A stretch of 64,000 nucleotides of DNA from Ilex aquifolium (Eukaryota > Streptophyta > Magnoliopsida > Aquifoliales > Aquifoliaceae). Positions 23,633-36,600 of this stretch are shown here, one piece after another. Numbering within the stretch: position 1 is the stretch's first letter; each line of letters starts with the position of its first letter. The notes below the pieces were generated by a model. The model did no database searches. It was not told the DNA's origin and was given only the letters and a program-made list of their open reading frames with translations. The position numbers and the translations under genes are program-made. The DNA lies in contig OX637406.1 of assembly GCA_951799425.1 (NCBI GenBank), forward strand, positions 30,622,390 to 30,686,389, written 5' to 3'.

Positions 23633-24581
23633 ACTAACTGACACCAAATACACAGAAGGTTTCGAACCCATTTGCATGGACTGATGTCAACCTTCTGTTT
23701 CAGTTTCATGCGAACACCCTTGAATAATCTCGTGTTTGTATTTGTGTTAATTTCCAGTGATAAAATAAAGTTAGAACGCCCATGCTTCGGTTGCTTTAAA
23801 TTTTGAATTCCAGCATTATTCGATGGACGTCCAAAGCACATTCAAACGCTGGCAAGGTATTTTGAATCATATTTGAAAGAACCATGCAGAATCCATCCAA
23901 GTCGTTTAACAAATTAGGGCTGTATTGAAAGCTATATAGCCATTTATCCAACCTGTGTGAAGAGGCCTGAAAGCTGAGTGCGCATAATACAACATAAAAG
24001 TTCCAAAGAAAGACCTAAGCAACCACAACTTAGTTTTTTTCGAGTCTCAAGTAAAAACTCCGAGAAAAACCTTGTGTTCTTACTAGAACCATCCAACTCC
24101 GACCAGAACCACATAGTAGATACAGTTGTATATTCCTTGGCCCTTCCCAAAGCATGTATTGAAGGGTTCCGAGGGTTTTGTTTCCTGAGAGTGAATCTGC
24201 GAGGAGTTTGATTGGATAGAGTTTACTGAGTGAATCCTGCGTTAAATGTTTGACTGGATAGAGAGTGAAACGGTTCGTGGTCACCTCTCCCCAATCACAA
24301 AGAGGCCTTTCCGTAGCAACACAAATAGCACAGAGATCGAGGGAATTGATCAGAAAGGTACAAGAGAATAAGTCATCTCTATTGGACAATGGAGTGAAAT
24401 CGATCTTAATATGAAACGTAATGTATCTATTGCACTGCACTCATGTTGACTATTTGTCTCAACAATTCCATGGAATGGAGTATATCTTAATATAAAACAT
24501 AGTGTATCTAAACAATTCCATGAACATATGCATAGTGTATAATGGAGTCACAACAATCAGTTAAGAGTTACAAATTGTAGT

Positions 24582-24619
<38 letters not shown>

Positions 24620-24670
24620 TAAAATTACTGTGCACTTCTCTATAAGTATATCATGATGCCTTTGATTCCA
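23633..24670. other. Intergenic region downstream of the AIG1-like gene
   Basis: No supported gene. It holds a (GA)n tract of about 15 units at 24586-24616, and presumably the 3' untranslated region of the minus-strand GTPase gene just below 24671. No poly(A) signal could be singled out. Confidence 0.5.
24586..24616. repeat. (GA)n microsatellite
   Basis: About 15 GA units just beyond the stop codon of the GTPase gene, within its probable 3' untranslated region. Confidence 0.9.
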
Positions 24671-27600
24671 TCATAAAATAGCACACCTACCACTTTCGGC
24701 TTGCTTTCGAATCTCCTCAGTCTCTCTCTGAGCTCTCTCTAGGTTCTCTCTCAGCTTACGAATTTCATCATTTGACTTCCTTTGAGCTTCTTGAGCAAAC
24801 TCTTCAGCCTTCAATCGAGCAGCTTGCTCTTCTGCCAGTTGCTGTTCAAGCCTGTATGTGGTCTCTCTCAACTTCGACTCGACCTGTGAACAATATTAAA
24901 CCATCAGGGCAAGAAATCATTGATTATCAAGCTTCCAACTTTTAGTATCGATGCACAGATTCTCACAAGAGGGGTTAATGTACTCAACATCTTAAGCATC
25001 AACTCCTAATTATTCTCTCTACACTTAAAACGCTACAGGTGGCAGAATCCCTATTATAAAAAAACGCCTACAAAATTTTCAGGACTCACCACAAGTCAGG
25101 AAAAATTCTTTGGCAACAACAACAGAATCTGAACCTGATCTGTTAGAAAGATATGTGCCAGACACCAACACATCAGTGTCGTCTTTAGTTTTTCTGGTCG
25201 ATAATGAGAACATATATGTGGGTAAGGCTTCAACCTCGGTTTTTATTTAGGAAGGGGACCACAAATCGTTAGGCTATAAAGGCCATGGTACATCAGCGTT
25301 CTCGTTTCCTTAAATTCCACCACATGATGGTAAAAGTATGGCCACCTGGGGAACAACCAAAATCAATATTTTATGATGTCTCAGCATACGAGGTCAACCT
25401 TAAGAGCTGCCCATATAAGTCAAGAATCCAAAAGGACGCAGACAAATCATGGCCAAGCAGGTCTAAAACCTCTTTTATGAAAGCTTTCTGGCAGATTACT
25501 GTCAAACATATTACAGTATGCCTACAGAATCAGTTTCCCCATTATGCTGTTAAATTAAACGCCATCAGCTATTCACTCTTTACATTTGAGTTTGGGAGGC
25601 CAAATTCTTAATTTTCCTGTGTCCAAATGTTGAACCAGTCATTCCCATGCTTCAGAATCATACTTGAAATGACTCAATTGTGCACATGAAATCTGCGCCT
25701 ATAGCAGTGCCGATCACATGTAGTCCCATAGGCTTACAACCAACTCATGCACACAGCATTAATGATTTACGTTTCCATTTTTTGGTTTTCTACCATTAGA
25801 CATAATGAAGTGTATATACAACGTACCATTTTTGACAAGACCAACTAGAAATATTTATCATTAGCCTCAAGTATAAAACCTGTGAGATGTGCATGAAGCT
25901 ATTTCGTAAACACTGAAATCGCAAACTCTCAGACAACAGGTTCCACAGATAGTCTATTTGATAGAAGGGAAGGATGAAGGAATAGAGAGGGAAAGATAGA
26001 CATCCGTTATATGTCAGGAGTCGGCAGGTAAGCAGAGGAAAGCAAGGAGATAGTAATCTACCCTGTGGACCTAAGGTTATCTCTCCACGCCATCTGCAAA
26101 AGGAAAGGGAGTGACGAAACCATTTGTTCATCGTTACAACAACATACTTCCTTTCATATACAAAAAAATATGATGGCAAAATCACAAAACCTTTTCTTTT
26201 TTATCTCTTTCTTTTCTACTAAATCAAATTCGCTAGGAGTATTGATTGAGCCGAGCCTTTCGAGCTTGGGTATGCTCAAGATCGGCTCAAGTTATTGAAG
26301 GGATGCTCAAGCTCAACTCAAGCCAAGTTCGAGCCGAGCTCGAGCCAAAACCAAGCTCTAAGTATAAATCCAGAATCCACAACCCCCAAATCTGATATCT
26401 CAATCTCGAATCAAAAATTTCACATAAAATCACATATTCCAATTAGGCATGTCAATCGTTTCGGATGAAACGGGTTCGTGTAGGGTCTTGACAGGATCGT
26501 GTCAAAAAGCACTCCACTCATACCCAATTCGTTTATTAATTTGTGTCCAACAAGTTGTGTCATATTAGGTTGGTGTCGTGTATTTCTTTTGATTGGCTTC
26601 ATCCATACCCGATTTGTTTATTAATCGTGTCATGTCGGGTCCACTCGTTTTCGAAATTGGTGACTTAAAGAAGATTCAAATCCTTTAATTTCATGTCACA
26701 TTTGTGTCGCGTTATCGAGTCGTATCATATATTGATACCCCTAATTCCAACCCAAATAGAAACCCCCAACATAACAAAACTCTAAATCTCGACATAACAA
26801 ACAAATTTAGTATACCACATAAATTAAACATTTGTTTGGGATTCCAGCTCTTAGGGTTAGGTGGGTGTTGAGTCGAAATAGGGCCCAAGTGATTGGATTG
26901 GGGAATGGTGGTGGTTGTGGGAAAAATCTCAAATGCGACAACAAGAGAAAGCCAGAAGAAGAGTGTCTCACAATACAAAACAACGGGAGAAGAAAGGAAG
27001 AAAAGAGAGGAGAGGGGTTGAGGGGGCCGAGTTGGCCCAACAAGCAAGATAAACCTATGTTTAGGAGCCTCAAAAAAAAGGGGCCGCAAATTATATAATG
27101 ATCCTTATAGTATTTATCAAATTAGGCCCAATAACATTTGTAACGAAAAGGCCCAAATAAGACAAATCTTTGGCAGACCTAAATCATCACTCTTTATTCT
27201 CTGCTATCTGCCCACGTCACATCAATCACATAAAAAATCAGTTCTCTCTTCATCACTGTCAACTAACTCTAGAAATGTCAAAGAATATAAAATATTCATA
27301 CCTACACATCTAATTCTTAAATAAACCCTACGACCCCTCTCTCTCTCTCTCTCTCCCCCAAAAATTTGAGCGCGGATTTTAAGTTTCTACATATAAAAAA
27401 GAGGATACCTACAAGCTACTAACTAAAATAAACCCCACAATCCGGTCTGCCATCTCCACTCTCCCCCATAATCCATCGCATTTGATTATGGTACCAAATA
27501 GTAATTTTTAGTATTAAATCTTTTTTAACTAACAAAATCATTGAGTGTGTAAAATTTTTATTTTATTACCATAGATTAATTTGTTAGTTTTACAATCAAT

Positions 27601-30600
27601 GGTTAAAATTAATCAAGTCAAAATTTACACACCAAATCAACTTTCCAATGATGTTGAAATTTTTTGGGCACCGTAAACTTATCTTAATTAATGCTTAATT
27701 TTGGAGTACCATATAGTGACAAATTTTTTCTCTATGCATCAATGTATAGTGAATTTTAAAAAAGGTATTGAGCTTTGAGTCCAAATATGGTACAAAAAAA
27801 GTAATTTTTTGCTACCATGCTTTTATTTTTTTGTTCAATAAAAAGTGACCCTTATAAAGTTTTTAGATTGTGTTAAATTAAGTTTACAGCTACTAATCAA
27901 TTTCAATATGATACACTTAAAAAAAATTGAGGTACCGTATCCTTATTCTTTGCATCACACAGATCAAAGTACCAGCAATCAAGGTTGAGCTCGAAGGTTG
28001 ACCCAACCAAATAATAATGCTAGCAAATGAGTAACATCATCCTTATAAATATCCTACGCTGGCAAACCCTAGATGGTTTGTCATGTAAATGCCAACAATA
28101 GTCCACGAACGTTTATTTCGACCATAATAAGTACATCTACAAGGTTCAGAATCTGTCACCATTACAACAAGATTGTTCTCCTTTTATATGTTGATGATAT
28201 GGGTATTATTGGGGATGATTTGATGGCATTGCAATCTTGAAGGGTAGTTGCAGCAACAATTTGACATAAAGGATCTTGATCGCCTTCGATATTTTTAAGG
28301 TTTCTCTCATTTCTTAATTAAAGTATGTTATTTATAGGACTCGATTAACACATTGTCCGACTGTTGAGACTCCTCTTGAGCTTAATGTGCCTAATAATTC
28401 TAGTGATGGTATCCCCTTGGCTGATCCTACTTTGCAACCGATTCTTGTAGGTAATCTGGTCTATCTTTCGATTACACGGCCTAATATCTCATATGCCGTT
28501 CAAGTTGTGAATCAGTTTGTCTCTTCTCCGACTACAGTGCGCTAGGCTACAATTTTGCACATTTTGGCAATATTTGAGGCACTTTACGTCAAAGTTTGTT
28601 GTTTTTTTCCACCTCTTCCTTAGATCTTGGTGCTTTCTTTGATGCTAATTGGACACGTGATGCAAAGGATATAAGTCCACCACTGGTTTCTATGATTTTC
28701 TATAAGAGCAAGAACTAAGAAGCAAACCGTTGACGCACGTTCCATTGTTGAGGTCAAATATCGTGTTATGGTTAATGTTGCATCAAATATAATTTAGTTG
28801 ATATGGTTGCTTGCCAATCTAGGCGTTTCATTTTTTGTTCCTACTCCAATTTATTATGACAAGAAGAGTGTCATTCAAACTGCACATGACTATGTTTTCC
28901 ATGAGCAAACCAAGCAAATTGGGATTAACTGTCATTTTGTACGGCACCATCTTCAACTTGGGACTCTTTCCTTACCTTTTGCTTCTTCAGCTATGCAATG
29001 AGCTGACTTATTTACGAAGTCTCACGCTGCACAGCGTTTTTGTGTCATTCTTGACAACCTCTCGATACTTCCTACATCACTTCATGAATTTGAGGGAGGG
29101 TGTTAAGATCGTATTTATATGTGTTTGTTGTTAGGCATAGACTAGTCTCTTTCTTTATTGTACTATTTACATAAATGGTCTCTTGTTCCCTATTTCATAT
29201 TATTGCATACAGTAAGCAGCAATGGATTTCTTTTGTCTTCCTCTTCTTTAGTTTCGTCTATTTAGCAATTCTAATGAACCAAAATTTGATGTAATATTTC
29301 TTCTCATTAAAATGACAATTTTTTTTTATGTTATTTTAGCAAAATTTGTCAAAAGTAGAGTTTCAAAGACTAGACATTTCATGTATACAAGCACAATGAT
29401 ATGTGATGAGCCGCATAGTAGTGATATGAGCAACCATTAAGAAGACTCTTGAAAACCTTGTCCAGCACATAGTTACCAAAATTCACTAAATCCCTAACGA
29501 CCCACGATCTGGGTACATCGATCCCAAACGGGATGAGTTCGCAATCCAGATCACGAAAATGTACAATATCAAATTGTACACTTAGCACAAATATAAAATA
29601 AATATTAATTAACTACGTCTATATAGATTTATAATTATATATTATTTTAGATAATAAAAATCGAGCACAAATATAAGATGAATGATATTTAATTTAGTGT
29701 TTATGAATATTCTATGATACATAATATTGTATAGTGGTAAAAACGATCTAGATAAGAGTTCCAAAACTAATTGTGACCCAAAATACTGTACCAGTTAAAC
29801 TTACCTTCATCGTACCACGTACTTAAGAAAGTGTCATACCACGTATCCGTACTCATATAACGTACCAAAAGTGACCCACGATCCGGGTAACATTGGTCCA
29901 GCACACCATACATTGTTGAAATTTGCAGCTACGGCAAAATTTAGTTTATTTAACAGGACATTAACACAAAAAAATAAGGCCCCATTCCTCAGATAAAAAT
30001 GAACTAGCTCACTTCCTAAATCAAACAATGGCTGCTTTTTTCAATTAAAAAAAAAAAAGTGCAACTCATCATTCTGGAAGCATACTTCCTTCAGTCAGAT
30101 CTTGTACCCCAGTTCATTAGTCCTCACTGGTACTACTCAAATGCTACATATATGAATTACAAGCTTAGATAAATAATCACCTATATTCATCAATACCAGA
30201 AAAATAGATAAAACTCGTAATTCTGTTACATCAAAAGTGTAATGTATGTTTCTTATGTGAGCTGAGAATCACAGCTACACTTCTATTTCGCTAGTTTTGA
30301 TCCATGAACCAATAAATTCAAGAATGGCAAAATGCCAAAGGGACCATTTAGGAGAGAGAAGTCTAAGAATACAGGTGTCTTACTTATACATATACATGTG
30401 TGTGTATATGTGTCTTGCAATTATATATCTTGCAACTAAAGAAAGAGAAAGGAGGAGCTTGCATAGGAAAAGAGGTGCGTGTGTAGGGAATGAGAGAAAA
30501 GTAAGAGAAAAAGAGGAGGAGAAGAAAAAGGGGGGAAAATTCAAGGAAGTAATATAGGGCTTGGAATTATTCTCAAACAATGTATGATTCTTGGTTTTAA

Positions 30601-33600
30601 GTATGTATTCTTTACTTTAATGGGAAAGAATTAGGTAATAACAACCAAGAAAGGGGAAGTAAACAAGAAATCATATTCTAGTTAGTTTATTTGTAAGGCT
30701 ATGAATATTTCACATGATATGAACCATAAAGTTGTTAATAATGGAGTAAACACTTTTCAGGATTCTGAAAATTCAGGACAGCAGGTGTTCTCGGGGTAAC
30801 TTATATGAGTTATAATTGGTTGATGATTCTTAAACTTTGAGGGTTTGAAATAGATTAGTAAAGGGTGCTTTTGGCTTTGGTTTCATGCAAAAAGGATGAA
30901 AACTCAAATTTTGGTGAATTTCTGAAGACCCTGACCTGCTGAAACCTAAAAACTGCAGCTTATTTGATTTCCAGAAATAGTATTTTTTGGTGAACATGAA
31001 GTTCTTTGAGTGTAGTTTTATTTGACATTGGCCGTGTGAAGTTTCAGCTAGTGTAAGTTAGGTTATGAAGCTTTTAAAGTGCAAAGGTCTAATCGGGCAG
31101 ATTATAAAATGTATGCACAAATGGGAAATTTAAATGGGATTAAAACTAAAACATTGGGGGTGTTAACCAAAAGGTTTAAAGGACTGAAATTAATGTTTTT
31201 TCTCTTACTTAGAGCGAGAAGGAAGAAGAATAACAATAAGTACGGGAAGAAAATCATTAGGGATCAATAGTAGACCTATTAAGTACTTACAAATAAGTGT
31301 TGCTACTGATGCGTTGTGAGATGAAAGTTATGAAATATGTGTCGTCAAGAGTTATAAAGCTTGGTAAGAACTAAGGTGAGTAATCTTATACCTTGGAATG
31401 AAATTTTGATGCCTAACTCTTTTCTAAGGCTTATCTGAGAAATCTTGTATTGATTACACTATTGTGATGTCATGGATTATCAATTGACTTGAAAATTTCT
31501 ACGTATTACGTGTCAATGCCATAATAGGTCCCAGACCGGGGGACTCAAATCCGATAAAGGACTGAGCCAACGACTCAAATCTGGTATAGATCCGATCCGG
31601 CGAAATCAAATCCGAAGAGCTCATGATAAGAATGGTTTGATAACGTGTTATATGACTGATTATAACTTTGGCATTATGTTTTTTTTTTTTTTTTTTTTTG
31701 GGGTAAAGGGAAAAGGGGACTTGAGAACCCTTGACCTCAAGAAGACAAAGTCTTCACAAGCCAAAGAGTACCATTGGACAAAAGGCCCATTGGTGACTTT
31801 GGCATTATATTCATAAACTTATCATGAAAATGTTATGATGCTATTTGATATGAGTACTGATACCAACTATTCTAGTGTTTAAAGTTAGGGAGTATGGATA
31901 CCATCTCAGTTATACGCATAAGCTGTTCTTCGTATGATTTATTCATCTGCTCTTTCAACTCGGATATCTCCTGTTTAGAGTACCCTTTCAACTTAACTTC
32001 TTCTGTTTGATCATGAAGTTTCATAGCTCCTTCCTGTAAAATCAACACAACTACTATCATGTTTTTACCTCGGTGACAAGTATCACCATGATAATTCATA
32101 AGGAGAGCACATCGAAATAGAAACAATGAGAAATATTCTCACCTTCAACTCAGCAAAAAGCTCATTCGTATATGGTTGTCCACCATTGTGTGCTATGACC
32201 ACATTTAGAAGGGAAAGCAGTTGCTGAATTTGTGCTGCTCTCTTGCTTTCGTCCTTTGTTTTGTTATCAAATAGCACTCGCCGATTTCCACAAAGTAGGA
32301 GGATTTTCTAAACCAATATCATAGACAATCAATTTAATTCTAGTTTTTCCGCTAAGAAAATTCTGGATAAAAGACATTGACTATAAGTACTACTAACAGG
32401 ACAATCAAACTAATCAAGACACTATTGACCAAAAAAACCTAATCAGGAAAGCTAAAGTTTACATGAGATTAAAATGAGAAATAAGCAGGACATCTGATAC
32501 AAATTAACCATAGAAATTAGAAAATAAATCAGAAGACTCGGTGCCACTGATATGTGCTATGCATACTTCTTGAGGAGATTTCTCCCTGATGTCATGTTCA
32601 ACAAACTTGGGCACAATATTGAAAACATCACATGTTCAAATCAAGCACAAAATGTTCACATTCACCAATGTGGAGGAAAAGTTCGACAACACTCTCCCAG
32701 CGCCGGTGCTACAGAAAAAGGAAGGGGTTGGGGGGCTTATTTCTTAGGTTTTGTGAGGTTTAGGACCGCTAGATTAGCAATTTCAAGAGTAATATCGTAG
32801 CTCAATTAGGGTTTTCAAAGACTATATTATTTGGAAGAGTGAATACAAGTCTCAAGAGGATCCAAGACTTCATAGCTGCATCCAAAGTCAGAGAAAAGGA
32901 TCTACTGAACCAAGACGAAAAGATCTCCATAGCCAAGAGATTTCAAGACTCGAAGGTCTAGTGTCTAGTGTCTATGTTCATATAGAGTCAAAACTATGGC
33001 TAGGCTCAAGACCCAGGATGGCTGCTCTGTTTTGGCCAGATGCGAGAATCCGCAGGAATTGGAACAGACACAATCAGACAACTAACTGGACCAGACAGAG
33101 TTTAAAAAATCAAGTTATTTGTGTATACAATATGCTTAATCAAACCAATCCTTGGCAATTTTGGAGTCATATAATTCCTACTTCTGATAAAGACAAGCTT
33201 AAATGACTGGGGAGTTGTAAAGGGTAAAAAGACTAGAATGTCTTTGGTAAGAGAAACCTTCAAAAACTGACCGTCCGTAACACTTAGAACATGAATCAAA
33301 TTGCAAAAAATATTTAATAATCCTATTCACCAACATCCCCCCACCCCCTCCTTTTTTCCCTCTAGGACTAGTACTTTGTCAAGCTTTTGGGGTGGAAGTT
33401 TTGTTAGAATATCTGGCTTGAGAGCTTGTAGAAGTATAAGAAAGAAGCATGTGTTTTTCTAAAACTCCTCCATTTCCATTGTTTCTTCTCCCAAGAGGTG
33501 AAACAAAGGAGGTGGGATGATAATTGCTCAACACCCAAAAGAAACCAATAAAATTCTCAATGATAGTATGATAAGCTCAAAATATGTGTATGAGTCTTTC

Positions 33601-36600
33601 TCGAATGAGGAGATGGTACGAGCACTACAAAAGGAAAGACACTCCCTTCCTTCAATTTTCTATCTAACCACTCCTAAACAAATGTAGTGTAACAATGAAA
33701 ATTCATATCGTACCAAGTTCTTTTTACTTCTTTCCTCATCTTTGCTTCCCTCCACATCTCTATTCTACTAGTTACTAGTAGCCCAAATTACTTCAGGAAA
33801 ACAACTATATGCATTATATTGTAACAAAACTGAACTAGTTACCTTGTATGAAGTATGAACTAACTAGCTTACTGAACTTAGCAATGTTAATATTATGCAC
33901 TGGTAAGGAAAATAAGTACTTTCTTCTGAACTCTCGGCTTTTTTCCAGCAGCAAACCCCCAAATAGAAACAGCAGAAACAATATTTATATCCTGTCCTAC
34001 GCTTATCTCCACGTTTTGACAGCTTTTGATTTTCTAAACTCCAAATCCTAGTTCTAACAACCACGCGATCAAATGAGAGTAGTTACTTAAGTAGTATATT
34101 TTGACTGGTCAAAAATTACTCCAGAAGCAAACTCTACTAGGATAGCTAGACCCTTCTTAACAGGGAACTTCTATAAGCCAATTGATTTTTTTCAACTCGT
34201 ACGATAGTTCAAACAGTCTGATCAACACTGCATGTCGTCTTCATCTCACACCATCTTCGCCATATCCTCAAAATATGAGTCGATGCTGACTAAGCTGCTA
34301 CCCCAATGTAGTTCATGCGCAATAAAGTGGACCAAATGGACTATTTTGTTTGTAGTTTGATTTTTCAATTTATTTATTTTCTTTTCTGGTTTTTTTTTTT
34401 AGGGGTAAGGAGTGGAAAGGTTTTCAAGCTCCATCCCGTTCGATTGACGCAACATTTGGAATTGACATTCCATCAAGCTGATTGATTCAAATCAAGGATC
34501 AAAATTTTGATTCAAATCAATCGAAACCATCAAAACGTTTCCGTTTCCAAGGAGACCAAAATGAATCAGTGATTGAATCAATATTTCAATGCTTCAAGGT
34601 GTATCAGAATGTTGAGATTTTTTCACTAATATTTTGGGATGTTTCAAAGTGTTTTGATATATTTCGACCAGTGTTCCACAATATTTTGAAAATAAATTCT
34701 CAAACTTTTTATCCATTTTCATTTTGTTTCAGATTCGAAATTTTTTTCGTTTCTTAGGTGAGCGAAACAATGCACAAAACGAAATTTTAATCCTCGATTC
34801 TAACTGTTGTCAAATAAGGAAGGATATACTTAATGCACTAAGAAATGTACTTTTAGGTATAACAAACTGAGTTTTTTGAGCAAAATAAAGGACATAACTA
34901 ATTACTCATCAATCAAAGAGATTTCATTATTATGCATATGCATGGGCCAAAACTTTGTTTTAAGTACGAAAAATATAATGGTCGTCAAGTAAATGCCCAA
35001 ACAAGAAGGTGCACGTACGTTGATGTAAAAAATAAGTGTTTTTTCTCTTAAGGTACTCGGTGATAAAGAGATGTTCATATTGAAATAGGCAAGTTTGACG
35101 AGGTAGAATGAACCAACATCATGTTTAGAGTCTAGAATCACAACAATTATAAAACTTCATGTGTTTCTACATCGTTTTTTTGTCTTGTATTTGTGGAAAA
35201 GAATCTTGCCAATTGTTAGCATTCCTTGGGTTACTCCAAGAAGTTGTGACTCAGTATTTTTTGGAGAACTATGACTCGGTAGCTATGAAGCACGGATACC
35301 AATATGGATACGACAATTTGTCAAAATCCAAACAAATAGGATACGTATACAGTCAGGATATGTTTATAACAAAATATATTTCATATTTTTACTATTATTT
35401 ACTGACTTAACAATTATATATTTTGGTAATCCTTTAACATGAGAAGGAAAATTAACAATTTTTTTCTAGTTTTAAAAACGCATATGTCATATCATTATGG
35501 TATATTCATAAATGAAGAGACTAATTAAAGGATTCAAAAGTGATATTTACTTAGTTGGTTTGTTTAGAAGTATTTATAACTAAGATTATAATGTAATAAA
35601 TTCATTTTATGCTCTTTTGACATGTCATAGTAAATAATACTTAAAAAAATACTCGTGTGTCATCAAAATAGTATGATTTTTTGTTGATGTATACTATAGT
35701 ATATGAATTCAAAAAGAGATGTTAAAGATTAAATTCAAGAATTACACACAAAAATATTCGTGAAGCATCCAAATATTTTATAATTATCGGATACGTAGGA
35801 GTATTTGATACATATTCTCAAATAACCAACGAATATCATATCTGATACGGTATCGATAAAGGTACGTCGACCTCAACGAAGTCGTGTTTCATAGCTCAAT
35901 ATTGATTATTGTTTTTGTTTTGGCTGGGAGACTCTTTGGGAAGATCTTTGGGATAAAATTCTTTTGTTGGCTTCCCGTGGAGCTTCGACAGCTAAGGACT
36001 TTGAAAGAATGCCACTTTTTTTATTAAAGATCAATTGCTCAAGTTTGTGAAGAGTGTTGACACTTGGCCATTCCTTATTTATCTTTTTCTGCTTGTATGT
36101 TTCATTTAGTGTAGTTATATTTTCTTTCTTTTGTCTTTTGTACTAGTTAGAGGACTTCGTGTCTTCTCATCTACCCTATTTATAACACAATTCTGTTTAC
36201 CATAGAGAAAGAAAAGAGTATCAAAGCATATAACCTTCTTGAAGGTAAAATAGCTTGGTGAACTTTGTGCATTCCAATAACAAGAAGCCAAAGATCTCAA
36301 ATCAGGTGTCACATTTCAGCGTAGAACCTTAAATAAAGGGAATGAGAAACAATAAAAAGTAATACAAAATATAGTCCAAAACCGAAATTCAAGCAAACAC
36401 AATCCAATAAATGATTGTAAGAAGCTTAAAAGGACGAGTAGCTCCGAGCGTGATCTAACCACTTTATAAAACTTTTAAACTTTCGGTGGGACTTCAGAAC
36501 ATCAGCACTGGGACCACAAAAAGCATTGGAAATTGAATATAATAACACCATTCATAACATTAGACTTCACGCCATTGTGCAATAATTTCAGAGGTGGACA

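Noticed and set aside
26712..27089. 125-codon minus-strand ORF with hydrophobic stretches in intron 4
   Set aside because: It overlaps the end of the hAT-type MITE and has no recognisable domain; intronic chance ORF.
29499..29890. Two GACCCACGATCYGGGTA words considered as LTRs or MITE ends
   Set aside because: They are only 17 bases, in direct orientation, and have no flanking duplication.
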